A stretch of 64,000 nucleotides of DNA from an uncultured Bacilli bacterium (GCA_934154785.1 CAKPGL010000001.1:310001-374000); one strand, 5' to 3'; counted from the stretch's first letter, positions 52,641 through 62,323 are shown. Notes: generated by a model from the sequence alone, not told the origin. A program made the numbers and translations.

Positions 52641-55022
52641 ATGTATCCACTAGGAGATCATTTTAAAATAAAAACTAATAGTATTCCTAATGAGAGTAAT
52701 GTTATAAAGGGAAAGTATTATCGTATAACTTTACTAAGTCTTAACTTAGTACGTTTAGAGTATAGTCCATCTGGAGAATTCCTAGATGCTCCCACTCAGT
52801 TAGCATGGAATAGAAATTTTGGGCCTGTTAATTTTAATAAGAGAGAAGATAATAATTACTTAGAAATATCAACACCTTATTTTAAAATTAATTATTCTAA
52901 AGAAAAAAGTTTTGTTGGGGGTAAATTTATTCCTGATGCTAATTTAAAAGTTAATATCTTAGGTAGTAATACTATTTGGTATTATGGCAACCCAGAAGTT
53001 AAAAATTTAAAAACTAGTGATAATGAATTACGTAATGGTTCTTTAAAAGAACAAGGACTTTATTCTTTAGATGGTTATGCAACTATCGATGACTCAAATA
53101 GTAAAGTATTAGATAGTGATGGTAATTTTATTGATAGAAGTTTTAAAGAAATAGATATTTATTTATTTGTTTATAATAAAGATTTTACTTTATGTTTAAA
53201 GAATTTTTATGCTTTAACTGGTAATCCTCCATTAATACCAAGATATGCCTTAGGTAATTGGTGGAGTAAAACAGTTAGTTATAATGAATTAGATATTAAG
53301 AATTTAATAGATAAATTTAAATCAAAGAGAATACCTTTATCAGTTTTATTATTAGATACAGATTGGCATAAAAGAATAGGTAATCTAGAAACTGGTTTTA
53401 CTTTTAATAACAATTTATTTCCTAGCCCTAGTGCTTTAACTAATTATTTACATAGTGAAAAAATAGAATTAGGATTAGCGGTTAGTCCTACCGAAGGTTT
53501 TACGCAAGTAGATGATATATATAAAGAAAGTTCTAAATATGTAGAATCTACTAAAGATGGATTTATACCTTTTAATGTATTAAATCCTAGATGGGTAGAT
53601 GTTTACTTAAAAATGTATATTCATCCTTTAGATAAATTAGGTGTTAATTTTTATTGGTTAAAAAATAATAATAAAATATCTAATAAAGAAATGTTTTTAT
53701 TAAATCATTATCAAACTTATGATATGTTAAGAAACTTTGATAATAGACCACTTATTTTATCTAGTTATACTGGTATTTGTGATCATCGTTATCCTATATT
53801 ATATTCTGGAAAACAAAGTGTTAGTTGGGAAACTTTATCCGCTATTCCAAAACATAATTTTAGTGCCACTAACAAAGGAATATCTTGGTGGGCTCATGAT
53901 ATAGGTGGTTATTACAAAGGAATAGAAGAAAGTGAATTATTTATTCGCTTTGTACAATTAGGTGTATTTAGTCCAATTTTAAAATTTGGTTCAGCTGAAT
54001 GTAAATATTATAAGAGAGAACCTTGGAAATGGGATATTAAAACTTATAGTATAGTTAAAGAATATTTAACGTTACGTCATCAACTAGTACCTTATCTTTA
54101 TTCTTTAGCATTTGAATTATATAAAAATGGTCAACCATTAATAAAACCGCTTTATTATACTGATGAATTTGTTATTGATGATGATCGCTATCGTAATGAA
54201 TATTATTTAGGAAATGAATTATTAGTATGTCCTATCTTAAAAAAGAAAGATTTGGTTATGGAAAGAACAGTAAGTCAAATGTTTATACCTGCAGGTACGT
54301 GGTATGACTTTGTAACTGGTAAAAAATTTCCTGGTAATAAAAGCTATGTTTCATTTGTAAGAGAACAAGATTATCCTGTATTTGCTAGAGCAGGTTCAAT
54401 TATTCCAATGGGATTAAATGAAAATATGAATGATTTAACCCCTCCTAAAGATATGGAAATACATATTTTCCCAGGATGTAGTAATTCATTTAAATTATAT
54501 GAAGATGATGGTACAACTAACCTTTATTTAAAAGGACACTATTTACTTACGGTTATAGATTATAAATATGAAAGTAATGGTTATGTTTTAACATTAAAAG
54601 CTTTAGAAGGAAAATCAGGTATAGTTCCAGATAAGAGAAACTATAAATTTAGATTCCGTAATACTAAGAGTAGTAATAAAATGACTGTTACTCATAATGG
54701 CGAAAGTTATGCCTTTACTACTTATGTAGATGGTAATGATTTTATTGTTGAAGTAAAAGATGTTAATACTACAGGACAACTACAAATTAAATGTTTAGAA
54801 CCAAAATTTGAAATTGAAGCAACAAGGATTATTAATGGTGAAATAGATGACATTTTAAATGATGTATTAATAGAAACAGAGTTAAAACAAAAACTTGCAA
54901 ATATCTTATTTAGTAATTTGCCAATTAAGAAAAAACGTATCGAAGTTCGTAAATTAAAAGGTTTAGAGAAAAAATTTGAAAAATTATTCTTAAAATTACT
55001 TGAATATATTGAACAAGTATAA
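52641..55022 (+). CDS. glycoside hydrolase family 31-like protein without nucleophile
   Basis: A 793-aa protein built like GH31 alpha-glucosidases: an N-terminal beta domain, the barrel (LGNWWSKTVSYNE, then LLLDTDWH near 247), the acid/base region ISWWAHDIGGYY near 420, and C-terminal beta domains. Where active enzymes have FWWIDWQQG, this reads FYWLKNNNK, so the nucleophile Asp is replaced by Lys. It is probably catalytically inactive or changed in function. The last 80 residues are helical and extra to GH31. It is likely cytoplasmic and is cotranscribed with the pyruvate kinase-like gene. Confidence 0.75.
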   Translation: MYPLGDHFKIKTNSIPNESNVIKGKYYRITLLSLNLVRLEYSPSGEFLDAPTQLAWNRNFGPVNFNKREDNNYLEISTPYFKINYSKEKSFVGGKFIPDANLKVNILGSNTIWYYGNPEVKNLKTSDNELRNGSLKEQGLYSLDGYATIDDSNSKVLDSDGNFIDRSFKEIDIYLFVYNKDFTLCLKNFYALTGNPPLIPRYALGNWWSKTVSYNELDIKNLIDKFKSKRIPLSVLLLDTDWHKRIGNLETGFTFNNNLFPSPSALTNYLHSEKIELGLAVSPTEGFTQVDDIYKESSKYVESTKDGFIPFNVLNPRWVDVYLKMYIHPLDKLGVNFYWLKNNNKISNKEMFLLNHYQTYDMLRNFDNRPLILSSYTGICDHRYPILYSGKQSVSWETLSAIPKHNFSATNKGISWWAHDIGGYYKGIEESELFIRFVQLGVFSPILKFGSAECKYYKREPWKWDIKTYSIVKEYLTLRHQLVPYLYSLAFELYKNGQPLIKPLYYTDEFVIDDDRYRNEYYLGNELLVCPILKKKDLVMERTVSQMFIPAGTWYDFVTGKKFPGNKSYVSFVREQDYPVFARAGSIIPMGLNENMNDLTPPKDMEIHIFPGCSNSFKLYEDDGTTNLYLKGHYLLTVIDYKYESNGYVLTLKALEGKSGIVPDKRNYKFRFRNTKSSNKMTVTHNGESYAFTTYVDGNDFIVEVKDVNTTGQLQIKCLEPKFEIEATRIINGEIDDILNDVLIETELKQKLANILFSNLPIKKKRIEVRKLKGLEKKFEKLFLKLLEYIEQV

Positions 55023-55028
55023 TATAAT
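55000..55028 (+). promoter_or_regulatory. promoter of the leuS leader
   Basis: TTGAAT (55000-55005), 17 bases and TATAAT (55023-55028), overlapping the end of the GH31-like gene. Confidence 0.65.
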
Positions 55029-55035
55029 ATTGGTA

Positions 55036-55235
55036 TTATTAAAAACGAACGAAAAGAGTAGTAATAAAAATATTTTTAATTAGAGAAGAAGTGGTTGGTG
55101 AAAACTTCTAAAAATATTTTATGAACTTGCTTTTCTAGTTGCGTAAGCCGCATTCAAGCGTTATTTGATTAAGTGCATAAAATATTATGAAATAAGGTGG
55201 TACCACGGGTAAACTCGTCCTTATATTTATAGTAT
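55036..55235 (+). promoter_or_regulatory. T-box riboswitch (leucine) of the leuS operon
   Basis: The T-box GGTGGTACCACG is at 55196-55207. GAACTTGC in the stem I region holds CTT (55126-55128), a Leu codon, as the likely specifier. T8 follows at 55234. The usual GC-rich terminator arm after CTCGTCC has no strong partner, so the stop structure is weak or formed from AAATAAGG with CCTTATATTT. It controls a small membrane protein gene and leuS. Confidence 0.85.
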
Positions 55236-55260
55236 TTTTTTTAGAATTTGGAGGAAGAAT

Positions 55261-55611
55261 ATGAAGTATTTTGGTCTATTTGTAGGCGTTTATTTATTAG
55301 TCATGTTAATTTATCTGATTACTGTTATTGGAAATAAGAGAAAATTAGCGGTTTTTCCTGAAAGTAATCAGGCCTTAATATTAATAAAAAGGTTTAAATT
55401 AAGTATTAATGAAACTAATGTTAAGAAATTCGCTATTAAGATAGCGTTATCTAATTCTTTTATAATAGCGTTTACTTTAACAATAACAGAGTTAGTTAAT
55501 AACTTCTTATTAAAACTTTTAATAGCGTTTTTAGTAATGATACCTTTAATAATTATCTTATATTATTTAATTGGAATTTCGATGAAGAAAGAAGGAAATA
55601 AAAATGTATAA
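55261..55611 (+). CDS. small membrane protein in the leuS operon
   Basis: I recognise no family. The 116-aa protein has three helices (about 4-23, 61-83 and 88-108) and a cytoplasmic loop with Lys and Arg. It lies between the leucine T-box and leuS and overlaps the leuS start by 8 bases, so its expression follows leucine supply. GGAGGAAGA precedes the ATG. A link with leucine uptake is possible but nothing in the sequence shows it. Confidence 0.65.
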   Translation: MKYFGLFVGVYLLVMLIYLITVIGNKRKLAVFPESNQALILIKRFKLSINETNVKKFAIKIALSNSFIIAFTLTITELVNNFLLKLLIAFLVMIPLIIILYYLIGISMKKEGNKNV

Positions 55612-58003
55612 TTTTAGTAAAATAGAAAAGAAATGGCAAAAATATTGGGAAGATAATAATACTTTTAAAGCAGATAACAATTCTGAAAAAGAAAAGTTTT
55701 ATTACTTAGTAGAATTTCCTTATCCATCAGGTGCAGGACTACATGTTGGACATGTTAGAAGTTATACAGCCTTGGACGCGATGGCTAGAAAAAAAAGAAT
55801 GCAAGGCTATAATGTTTTATATCCAATTGGTTGGGATGCGTTTGGTCTACCAGCTGAACAATACGCAATTAAAAACCATATTCATCCATCTTTAGCGGTA
55901 AAAGAAAATATTGGTGTATTTAAAAATCAAATTAAATCTTTAGGTATATCTTTTGATTGGTCTAGAGAGTTTTCTACAACTGATCCAGAATATTATAAAT
56001 GGACACAATGGCAATTTTTGAAGTTTTACGAGAAAGGTATGGCTTATAAAGCAAAAAAAGAAATAAATTGGTGTCCTAACTGTAAAATAGGTTTATCAAA
56101 TGAGGAAGCAGAAGGTAACACTTGTGAAAGATGTGGTGGACCAGTAGTTAAAAAAGAAAAAGAACAATGGATGCTAAAAATGAGTGATTATGCTGAAAGG
56201 TTGTTAGATGGTCTTGATAAGACAGAATTTATTGACCGTATAAAAACAGCACAAATTAACTGGATTGGTAAATCAGTAGGAGCGGAAGTTGACTTTAAAT
56301 TAAAAGATATTTCTGATAAATTAACAGTATTTACTACTAGATGTGATACATTATTTGGTGTAACATTTATGGTAATATCTCCAGAACATAAGATGATTGA
56401 AAAATATAAAGATTTAATTACTAATTTGGAAGAAGTTAAAGCTTATCAAGAAGCTGCTGCTAGAAAGACAGAAATTGAAAGAACTGACGCTACTAAAGAA
56501 AAAACTGGTGTTAAAATAGAAGGTATTAGCGCAATTAATCCAGTAAATGGTAAAAGAATTCCTATTTGGATAAGTGATTATGTTTTAGCAAGTTATGGAA
56601 CTGGGGCTATTATGGCTGTACCTGCTCATGATGAAAGAGATTATGCTTTTGCTAAAAAGTTTAATATTGATATTATTCCAGTTATCGAAGGTGGTAATAC
56701 TTTAGAAGAAGCTTATGTTGGTGATGGTGTACATATTAATTCTGATTTCTTAGATGGTTTAAATAAAGAAGAATCTATTGAAAAAATGTTAAAATACTTA
56801 GAAGAAAATAAGATAGGTAAGAAGAAAGTTAACTATCGTTTACAAGATTGGGTATTCTCTCGTCAAAGATTCTGGGGTGAACCAATCCCTATGATTTATT
56901 GTGAATCTTGTGGCTGGGTACCAGTACCAGAAAGGGAATTACCTGTAACATTACCAAATGTTGCATCTTATGAACCAACTGATGATGGTGAGAGTCCACT
57001 TGCTAATATCACTGATTGGGTTAACACTATTTGTCCAAAATGTGGTGGCTCTGCTAAGAGAGAAACAGATACTATGCCAAACTGGGCAGGCTCATCCTGG
57101 TATTATTTAAGATATATGGATGCTCACAATGATAAATGCTTTGTTAGTGAGGATGCTTTAAAATACTGGGGTATGGTTGATTATTATAATGGTGGTATGG
57201 AACACGCTACTAGACATTTATTATATGCAAGATTTTGGCATAACTTCTTATATGATCAAGGTTTAGTACCATTTAGTGAGCCATTTAAAAAACGTGTTGC
57301 ACATGGTATGATTTTAGGTGCTAATGGCGAAAAAATGAGTAAATCAAAAGGTAATGTTGTTAATCCTGATGATATGATTAAGTCTTATGGTGCAGATGCA
57401 TTAAGATGCTATGAACTATTTATTGGTGATTATACAGCTGATGCTTCTTGGAGTGAAGATGGATTAAAAGGATGTAAAAAATTCCTTGATAGAATTTATC
57501 GTTTAGGTACTAAGTTAAATGGTAATAGTGAATATACTAAAGAAGTAGAAATACTTATAAATCAAACTATTAAGAAAGTTACGGAAGATTTAGATAATAT
57601 GAAGTATAATACGGCTGTATCCGCTCTTATGATTTTACTTAATGAATTAGAAAAATTAGATACAATTTCTAATAAAGATTATCGTACTTTACTTCATTTA
57701 TTAAATCCTATTTCTCCACATATTACAGAAGAATTAAACGAAATGTACAACTTAGGAGATGCTTTATGTAATTCTAGTTTTCCTATATATGATGATTCTA
57801 AATTAACTAATGAAACATTTACTTTAGTAGTTCAAGTAAATGGTAAGGTTAGGGGAAAAATAGAAGTTAACTCTGATACTACCAAAGAAGAGATGGAAGC
57901 AAAAGCTCTAGAAATAGATAATGTAAAAAAATACTTAGAGGGATTAACTATTGTTAAAATAGTTACTATTTCTGGTAAATTAGTCAGCATTGTTGCTAAA
58001 TAA
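55604..58003 (+). CDS. leuS: leucyl-tRNA synthetase
   Basis: Charges tRNA-Leu. The class I enzyme of 799 aa has the HIGH-type motif LHVGHVRSY near 46, a zinc region CPNCKIGLSNEEAEGNTC near 157, the editing domain with AVPAHDERD near 338, and KMSKS in GEKMSKSKGNVV near 571. The C-terminal domain ends VTISGKLVSIVAK. Site AAGAAGGAAAT before ATG 55604. It is under the upstream leucine T-box. Confidence 0.95.
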   Translation: MYNFSKIEKKWQKYWEDNNTFKADNNSEKEKFYYLVEFPYPSGAGLHVGHVRSYTALDAMARKKRMQGYNVLYPIGWDAFGLPAEQYAIKNHIHPSLAVKENIGVFKNQIKSLGISFDWSREFSTTDPEYYKWTQWQFLKFYEKGMAYKAKKEINWCPNCKIGLSNEEAEGNTCERCGGPVVKKEKEQWMLKMSDYAERLLDGLDKTEFIDRIKTAQINWIGKSVGAEVDFKLKDISDKLTVFTTRCDTLFGVTFMVISPEHKMIEKYKDLITNLEEVKAYQEAAARKTEIERTDATKEKTGVKIEGISAINPVNGKRIPIWISDYVLASYGTGAIMAVPAHDERDYAFAKKFNIDIIPVIEGGNTLEEAYVGDGVHINSDFLDGLNKEESIEKMLKYLEENKIGKKKVNYRLQDWVFSRQRFWGEPIPMIYCESCGWVPVPERELPVTLPNVASYEPTDDGESPLANITDWVNTICPKCGGSAKRETDTMPNWAGSSWYYLRYMDAHNDKCFVSEDALKYWGMVDYYNGGMEHATRHLLYARFWHNFLYDQGLVPFSEPFKKRVAHGMILGANGEKMSKSKGNVVNPDDMIKSYGADALRCYELFIGDYTADASWSEDGLKGCKKFLDRIYRLGTKLNGNSEYTKEVEILINQTIKKVTEDLDNMKYNTAVSALMILLNELEKLDTISNKDYRTLLHLLNPISPHITEELNEMYNLGDALCNSSFPIYDDSKLTNETFTLVVQVNGKVRGKIEVNSDTTKEEMEAKALEIDNVKKYLEGLTIVKIVTISGKLVSIVAK

Positions 58004-58007
58004 AATA

Positions 58008-58046
58008 AAAAGTTACTTTATATGCTACTTATAAAGTAACTTTTTT
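58008..58046 (+). terminator. intrinsic terminator of leuS
   Basis: The 15-bp stem AAAAGTTACTTTATA/TATAAAGTAACTTTT is followed by T residues. Confidence 0.9.
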
Positions 58047-58047
58047 G

Positions 58048-58076
58048 TTGACAAAAAATAAACTCTTTGTTAAAAT
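58048..58076 (+). promoter_or_regulatory. sigma-A promoter of the CAO-repeat protein gene
   Basis: TTGACA (58048-58053), 17 bases and TAAAAT (58071-58076). Confidence 0.75.
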
Positions 58077-58138
58077 AAAGACGTTTTAAAACTTATATTT
58101 GCTAGTACAGAAATATAACAAAATAGGAGGGTTTATAT

Positions 58139-59443
58139 ATGAAGAATTTAGAAGTAAATAAAAAATTACTTCAAAGTCTTGCTAAAAAGGGATCAAGTCT
58201 TGTTTTAGTAAGTTCTTTATTACTAGCAACACCTAACATATTACCAGTAAGCAGTAATTATGTATACGCTAGTAGTAGTGAAGAATTAGAAAATTTAACA
58301 GTAAAGGTAGGAATAAATTTATATCTAAACGATAAAGGATTTATACCAAAAGATGTAAATGGTAATGAAACATATCCATTTATCTTAAATGGAACTACAT
58401 ACGTACCAATAAGAGCCATAGCGGGATTATTTAACGCTAATATTAGTTGGGATGAAAGTAGTAATACAGTATCAATAAATACAACAGGAGAAAGTGCCAA
58501 ATTAACACATACACCAAGAATAACACAAGCTTTAGTAGATTATAATATTGGTGCAAAAAAGGGAACAAAACTAGTAATAAATGGAGTAGAAGTAATACCA
58601 AAAGATGCGAATGGAAATATAAAAGATATATATGTCGCAAATGGAACAACATATGTACCAGTAAGAGCAGTATCAGAAGCATTAGGATTACCAATAACTT
58701 GGAGTGATAAAACAAATAGTGTATTTATAGGTAATCATAAGACTAGTGGTATAACTGTAGAGAATATTGATGATATTTATAATTTTAACAGTTTATTAGA
58801 TAAAGTATACAATGGAACACAATTTATGATGTTAGGCAAGGATGATGCAGGGAAATGGACTACGTTAGGAGCATCATATTATACTCGATTTGCAGTAGTA
58901 TTATTAGATGACGAGTACTATAACGATGATTTGTATAAAGAAATATTTTTAAATAATACTTTTAATCTTGATCGATATGGAGATGATTATAATTATGTCC
59001 CTGACGCTACTTCCACTTTTTCATTTAAAGAAGAATGTTTTAGAGAGATACAGTATTTTGGATATCAATATCAAGCTTTAATGAAAGCTGATGATTCTCC
59101 TTTTGATTGGAATAAAGTATTAATTAATCAAAAATATGCGGAATTTTTAAATAAATATCAAAATGTTATTTATATTGGCTACGAGCAAAACAATATTTTT
59201 AATATAAAAACGATGGTTGATAATTACATATCTGGTGTTGATAAAGAAGTGTATTATGGTTGTAATGTGATGTTAGATTACTTGGTTGTTTCTTCTGCAT
59301 TAGAAATTTATTATAACACTTCTGGTATATACTCTAAAACTTATGCAGATTTATATGATAGATATGAATTTTTAGAATCAGAATTACTAAAAGAACAACA
59401 AAGAATTTATGATATAGTATTTTCTAAGAATTTAACAAAATAA
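58139..59443 (+). CDS. secreted protein with two copper-amine-oxidase-like N domains
   Basis: A 434-aa exported protein. The signal peptide (about 1-42) has a Lys-rich start and hydrophobic core and ends near YVYA. Two stalk repeats follow (about 51-115 and 139-200): each has GTTYVPIRAIAGLF or GTTYVPVRAVSEAL and ITW/ISW strands. They are of the copper amine oxidase N-terminal type, found in cell wall-associated proteins of Firmicutes, and do not bind copper. The last 230 residues are acidic and rich in Tyr, with no family I know. AGGAGGG precedes the ATG. Confidence 0.8.
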   Translation: MKNLEVNKKLLQSLAKKGSSLVLVSSLLLATPNILPVSSNYVYASSSEELENLTVKVGINLYLNDKGFIPKDVNGNETYPFILNGTTYVPIRAIAGLFNANISWDESSNTVSINTTGESAKLTHTPRITQALVDYNIGAKKGTKLVINGVEVIPKDANGNIKDIYVANGTTYVPVRAVSEALGLPITWSDKTNSVFIGNHKTSGITVENIDDIYNFNSLLDKVYNGTQFMMLGKDDAGKWTTLGASYYTRFAVVLLDDEYYNDDLYKEIFLNNTFNLDRYGDDYNYVPDATSTFSFKEECFREIQYFGYQYQALMKADDSPFDWNKVLINQKYAEFLNKYQNVIYIGYEQNNIFNIKTMVDNYISGVDKEVYYGCNVMLDYLVVSSALEIYYNTSGIYSKTYADLYDRYEFLESELLKEQQRIYDIVFSKNLTK

Positions 59444-59472
59444 ATGTGGGCTTGCATCCTACATTTTTATTA
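59443..59472 (+). terminator. intrinsic terminator
   Basis: AATGTGGG/CCTACATT with a 7-base loop and a T-rich run. Confidence 0.75.
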
Positions 59473-59525
59473 TATTTGTTGTAATTAAATTAAATTTATG
59501 CTAATATTTAATCATAGGTGATGCT

Positions 59526-60055
59526 ATGAAAAATGTAAAAAAAAGTGTGCTTTGCTTTTTTATTATTCTTGGTTTAATGTATTGTGATGATGTTAGCGCT
59601 GCTAAGAAATATGATGCTACTACAAAAAACTATTCTGTTGGTGGGTGTAAAGATACGTATGCTTATTGTTGGCGCAATTCTGGAACAGCATTTATGCTAC
59701 AAGGTGTTAGAGTGAGTGCTTATAATGAAAATACTGAAAGAATTTCTGATATTGTTGATTTTACTAATGATTATAATGCTGTTTCTATAATAAATAGTTC
59801 TTATTATTACACCCCAAATGTGTAAAAAACCGAATTGATTATATAAATGTTAGTGGAGTCTCTAGAGATATTTCTCAACCAAAAATTGAATTCATTAATT
59901 TTAGATCATTTATTCAGGCAGACTTAACAACTAATACATCTATTCAAGATATATTTCGAAGTTCAACACTAGTAACTATTGAAGATAAAATAAATCTTTG
60001 TAAAGGTAAGTATGCTAGTAATTGCAGTAATTTTTATAGTTGTGCTGATAAATAG
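59526..60055 (+). pseudogene. secreted Cys-containing protein gene with a frameshift
   Basis: The first frame has a signal peptide (about 7-24, ending SAA), then GGCKDTYAYCW and so on to the stop at 59823-59825. In the next frame, a long ORF continues from about 59815 to the TAG at 60053, reading VKNRIDYINVSG and ending SNFYSCADK. Both parts have the same codon use and even Cys spacing. A single indel within ACACCCCAAATGTG would join them into about 176 residues. I recognise no family. Sequencing error or true disruption cannot be told apart. Confidence 0.65.
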
Positions 60056-60059
60056 AATG

Positions 60060-60089
60060 GGATAGTATTAAAAACTATTCTTTTTTTCT
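60060..60089 (+). terminator. intrinsic terminator
   Basis: GGATAGT/ACTATTC, loop ATTAAAA, then seven T residues. Confidence 0.7.
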
Positions 60090-60188
60090 AAATAATATTT
60101 TTAAAAAGTATTGTTTAAACCTTATAAGCTGTGCTACAATTATAAAACATTATATTTATTTTGAATATTTTATAAAAGAGGGATAAAT

Positions 60189-61052
60189 ATGAATAGAAAT
60201 ATGGTAGTAAAAAAAGCTAGTTTATTTGGCATACTTGGTAATATATTTTTATTAATTATTAAAGGAACAATAGGATTTACAACTAGAAGTCAATCTATGA
60301 TAGCGGATTTTTTTAATAGTGCTGGGGATGTATTTTCATCATTTATGACATTTATTGGTAATAAGATAGCTAGTGTTCCTAATGATGATGATCATAATTT
60401 AGGTCATGGTAAAGCAGAGTATATATATTCAATGTTAATAAGTATTGTTATGCTATTAACGAGTTTATTAGTATTAAAAAATTCAATTTTATCAATATTT
60501 TTAAAAAAGAATTCAGAATTTTCGATATGGTTAATAGTTGTGTGTATAATAACCATTATAACTAAATTCACATTATATACTTATACAAATAAAATGTCTA
60601 AAGAGTTAAACAATTTATTATTGAAGACAAATTCTTTAGATCATAGAAATGATTGTATATTAACAACTCTTAACTTGTTTGCATGTTTAGCATCTTTAAT
60701 AAATTTAAATTACATTGATGGCTTAGTTGGAAGCATTATATCTATTTGGCTTTTATTTTCATCTTTCAAGATATTTAAGGAAAGTTACGATGTACTTATT
60801 GATAAGTCTATGAACGAAGAACAAAGAAAAGAGGTTTATAATATAATAAAAAAATATGATTCAATAAAAAAAGTAACCCATTTTAACTCTACACCAGTTG
60901 GTTATAAATATCAAATTTCTTTTTCTATATTTGTTGATGGTAATATGACTACTAAAGAAAGTCACGCTATTGCTGATAAATTAGAAAAGGAAATAAGTGA
61001 TACTCTAAATGATATTTATTTAACAGTAATTCATGTTAATCCTATCGAATAA
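60189..61052 (+). CDS. cation diffusion facilitator family transporter
   Basis: A 287-aa metal cation/proton antiporter in the plasma membrane. It has six helices (about 9-225) and a cytoplasmic C-terminal domain. Metal-site residues are in DFFNSAGD near 40-47 (D-x-x-N-x-x-x-D type) and HRNDC near 154. DHNLGHGKAEYI near 68 is the usual loop between helices. Related proteins export Mn, Zn or Fe; the D/N, H/D pattern does not decide which. AGAGGGA precedes the ATG. Confidence 0.88.
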   Translation: MNRNMVVKKASLFGILGNIFLLIIKGTIGFTTRSQSMIADFFNSAGDVFSSFMTFIGNKIASVPNDDDHNLGHGKAEYIYSMLISIVMLLTSLLVLKNSILSIFLKKNSEFSIWLIVVCIITIITKFTLYTYTNKMSKELNNLLLKTNSLDHRNDCILTTLNLFACLASLINLNYIDGLVGSIISIWLLFSSFKIFKESYDVLIDKSMNEEQRKEVYNIIKKYDSIKKVTHFNSTPVGYKYQISFSIFVDGNMTTKESHAIADKLEKEISDTLNDIYLTVIHVNPIE

Positions 61053-61055
61053 ATA

Positions 61056-61084
61056 TTGTTTAAATACTCTGCACATGATATAAT
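61056..61084 (+). promoter_or_regulatory. promoter of the sugar transferase-yqeG-yqeH operon
   Basis: TTGTTT (61056-61061), 17 bases and TATAAT (61079-61084). Confidence 0.55.
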
Positions 61085-61122
61085 ATAAATGTTATAATGC
61101 TTGGTAGAAATGAGTGTGAAGT

Positions 61123-61791
61123 ATGAATAACGAATTAGTAAATTTAGATGTAGATGAACAAACTAAAACAAATATATTGTTTTTAATAATGAAAAGACTA
61201 ACTGATATTACAATTGGTTTAATAGGTACAATTTTTTTAGTACCAATATCATTAGTTATAAAATTAGCTTTGATCATTACAAAAGATAAAGGGCCACTAT
61301 TTTTTAAACAGAAACGTGTTGGTAGATATGGAAAAGAAATATATATATATAAATTTCGTAGCATGATAGTTGGTGCAGAAGATGTATTAAAAGATTTAAT
61401 GAGTAAAGATCCAAAAATAAAAAAAGAATATGAAACTAATAAAAAACTTGCTAATGATCCTAGAATAACTAAAGTAGGCAAATTTATTAGAAAAACTTGT
61501 ATTGATGAAATGCCCCAATTTTTAAATCTTTTAAAAGGTGATATGTCTTTAATTGGACCTCGCCCTTATTTATTTGGTGAAGTTAAAGATATTGGTGATT
61601 CATTTGATACAATTGTATCAGTAAAACCAGGTATTACTGGTTTATGGCAAGTAAGTGAAAAAAGTGATATGTCATTTAAAAGAAGATGTGTAATTGATAA
61701 ATATTACGCTAATAATTTAAATTTAAGATTAGATATAAAAATATTCTTTAAAACATTTTCAACAATTATTTTTAACAAAGGAACAAAGTAG
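61123..61791 (+). CDS. bacterial sugar transferase (polyprenyl phosphoglycosyl transferase)
   Basis: A 222-aa protein with one hydrophobic re-entrant helix (about 26-48), then KQKRVGRYGKEIYIYKFRSM near 65-83, CIDEMPQFLNLLKGDMSLIGPRPY near 126-149 with the catalytic Asp-Glu, and PGITGLWQVS. It moves the first sugar phosphate to the lipid carrier in exopolysaccharide or glycan synthesis. Unlike the relative at 42255, the KFRSM motif is intact. No further glycan genes are adjacent; it heads an operon with yqeG. Confidence 0.9.
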   Translation: MNNELVNLDVDEQTKTNILFLIMKRLTDITIGLIGTIFLVPISLVIKLALIITKDKGPLFFKQKRVGRYGKEIYIYKFRSMIVGAEDVLKDLMSKDPKIKKEYETNKKLANDPRITKVGKFIRKTCIDEMPQFLNLLKGDMSLIGPRPYLFGEVKDIGDSFDTIVSVKPGITGLWQVSEKSDMSFKRRCVIDKYYANNLNLRLDIKIFFKTFSTIIFNKGTK

Positions 61792-61801
61792 GAGTGATTA
61801 C

Positions 61802-62323
61802 ATGGAAATATATATTCCAGACATTTATCAAAAGAGTATTTACGTTATAGATTATCAAAAATTAATAAATAGAGGTATTAAGTGCTTATTATTTGATTTA
61901 GATAACACCTTAGTACCTATTAGTGATAAAAAGCCTAGTGAAAAATTAAAAAAATTTATTGATAAATTAAAAGAGATGGGATTTAAGGTAGTAATATTTT
62001 CTAATAGTAATAAACATCGCTTATTGCCTTTTAAAAATGATTTAGATGTAGATTGTTCTGCTTCTAGTCATAAACCTCGTCCCACTAAGTTTTTACAGGT
62101 ATTAAAATTATATGGTTACTCAATTAGTGAAGTTGCTATTATAGGAGATCAATTATTAACTGATGTATTAGGTGGTAATAGAATTGGTATAACTACTATT
62201 TTAGTTAACCCTATTAGCACTAAAGATTTCTTTTGGACAAGGTTTTCACGAAAAAAAGAAGCTAAAATAATGAACAAATTACGTGATAATGATTTGTTTG
62301 CTAAAGGAAGATATTATGAATAA
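61802..62323 (+). CDS. yqeG: YqeG family HAD IIIA phosphatase
   Basis: A 173-aa HAD phosphatase. LLFDLDNTLVP near 29-39 has the nucleophile, FSNSNKHR the motif II region, KPRPTKFL the motif III Lys and GDQLLTDVLGGN near 115-126 the metal site. The IPDIYQKSIYVIDYQKLINRG start is typical of YqeG. In Firmicutes it precedes yqeH, as here. Related proteins act on phosphatidylglycerophosphate or nucleotides; its substrate is unclear. GGAGTGATT before the ATG. Confidence 0.9.
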   Translation: MEIYIPDIYQKSIYVIDYQKLINRGIKCLLFDLDNTLVPISDKKPSEKLKKFIDKLKEMGFKVVIFSNSNKHRLLPFKNDLDVDCSASSHKPRPTKFLQVLKLYGYSISEVAIIGDQLLTDVLGGNRIGITTILVNPISTKDFFWTRFSRKKEAKIMNKLRDNDLFAKGRYYE

